From positions 1 through 64,000 of the forward strand of contig NZ_CANMVL010000009.1 in NCBI RefSeq assembly GCF_947501415.1: a DNA stretch of 64,000 bases. Direction: 5' to 3'. Source of the stretch: an uncultured Halomonas sp. (GTDB lineage Bacteria; Pseudomonadota; Gammaproteobacteria; Pseudomonadales; Halomonadaceae). The notes beneath the pieces are model-generated. The model ran no database searches. It was given only the letters and a program-made list of their open reading frames with translations, and was not told where the DNA came from. Of this stretch, positions 63,433-64,000 are shown in pieces. Each line of letters begins with the position of its first letter. Position 1 is the stretch's first letter. The translations under genes and the position numbers were made by a program.

Positions 63433-64000
63433 ATGCAACGCGAGACCATTGCCCTTCACCACGCCTACACCCCCGACGACCAGCACGCGGTGGCGGTGCC
63501 GATCCACCAGACCACCTCGTTCGCCTTCGACAGTGCCCAGCACGCCGCCGACCTCTTCGATCTCAAGGTCGAGGGCAATATCTACTCGCGGATCATGAAC
63601 CCCACCTGCGGCGTCCTCGAGCAGCGGGTGGCGGCCCTGGAGGGCGGTATCGCCGGTCTGGCGGTGGCCTCCGGCATGGCGGCAATCACCTATGCCATTC
63701 AGACCATTGCCGAGGCAGGAGACAATATTGTCTCGATCAGCGAGCTCTATGGCGGCACCTACAACCTCTTCGCCCATACCCTGCCGCGCCAGGGCATCGA
63801 GGTGCGCTTCGCCGACAAGGATGACTTCGCCGGCCTCGAGGGGCTGATCGATGCGCGCACCAAGGCGGTGTTCTGCGAGAGCGTCGGCAACCCCTCCGGT
63901 GGCGTGGTGGACATGGAGGCCCTGGCCGAGGTGGCACATCGGCACGGTGTGCCGGTAATCGTCGACAATACCGTGGCCACCCCCTTCCTGTGGCGGCCCA
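63433..64000 (+). CDS. metY: O-acetylhomoserine sulfhydrylase-like PLP enzyme (3' end outside window)
   Basis: Open from ATG at 63433 to the window end, 189 codons. AAGGA lies upstream at 63422-63426. [52 protein letters not shown] and [11 protein letters not shown] are the Cys/Met metabolism PLP family N-terminus; [12 protein letters not shown] and ESVGNPSG favour the MetY/O-acetylhomoserine branch. The catalytic Lys lies beyond the window. It converts O-acetylhomoserine with sulfide to homocysteine. It is divergent from the SulP gene, which would fit a sulfur uptake link. Confidence 0.88.
   Translation, partial: MQRETIALHHAYTPDDQHAVAVPIHQTTSFAFDSAQHAADLFDLKVEGNIYSRIMNPTCGVLEQRVAALEGGIAGLAVASGMAAITYAIQTIAEAGDNIVSISELYGGTYNLFAHTLPRQGIEVRFADKDDFAGLEGLIDARTKAVFCESVGNPSGGVVDMEALAEVAHRHGVPVIVDNTVATPFLWRP

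Overview
The window is a high-GC gammaproteobacterial chromosome segment. It most resembles a halophilic member of the Halomonadaceae (Halomonas-like). This is inferred from a yehZYXW-type osmoprotectant ABC transporter, a DUF1853 gene, TRAP transporters, acidic protein tails, and the gene order tRNA cluster - tig - clpP - clpX - lon - hupB - ppiD. No 16S gene is present to confirm the genus.

Layout. 1-1.1 kb: 3' end of a group II intron (reverse transcriptase plus RNA domains V/VI). 1.3-6.6 kb: small membrane protein, TerB-like protein, a 16-bp tandem repeat, a DadA-like FAD oxidoreductase, an EamA transporter and pyrC. 6.7-8.3 kb: hipBA toxin-antitoxin with a candidate operator. 8.3-10.5 kb: luxS-mtnN (activated methyl cycle, AI-2) and folD. 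10.6-11.1 kb: tRNA-Pro, tRNA-Arg and two tRNA-His. 11.4-19.9 kb: protein folding and proteolysis block (tig, clpP, clpX, lon, hupB, ppiD). 20-24 kb: a 1343-aa GAF-PAS-LOV-GGDEF-EAL protein, which is a candidate blue-light c-di-GMP enzyme. 24-28.8 kb: lpxH, ppiB, glnS, cysS. 28.9-30.5 kb: phospholipase-D family lipoprotein.

30.7-39.9 kb is the most distinctive region. It holds a six-gene minus-strand operon for a periplasmic type II DMSO-reductase-family molybdoenzyme, in the order alpha (Tat signal), beta (Fe-S), TorD-like chaperone, gamma (haem b). These are followed by two unexpected genes: an Mrp/Nbp35-type Fe-S ATPase and a protein with about 14 propeller-like repeats. A monohaem cytochrome c gene is divergent from the operon. 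The shared intergenic region carries a perfect FNR/ANR box (TTGAT-N4-ATCAA), which points to oxygen-controlled expression. The substrate (DMS, chlorate, selenate, a hydrocarbon or something new) cannot be read from the sequence.

41.3-45.1 kb: osmF-yehY-yehX-yehW. 45.2-49.2 kb: branched-chain 2-oxoacid dehydrogenase E1alpha, E1beta and E2. 49.3-51 kb: HepT-MntA toxin-antitoxin flanked by short GACTGTCC repeats, and a pRiA4b ORF3-like protein. 51.3-54 kb: Ser/Thr kinase and a membrane protein. 54.2-60.4 kb: TRAP transporter with MarR-like regulator, divergent from pxpABC (5-oxoprolinase). 60.4-64 kb: RHH protein, GntR/FCD regulator, SulP transporter and the start of metY.

Interspersed repeats are notable. 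Two copies of an element with a 153-bp core (about 95% identical) lie at 41.0 and 54.0 kb. A shortened relative lies at 25.5 kb, and there are several REP-like palindromes.
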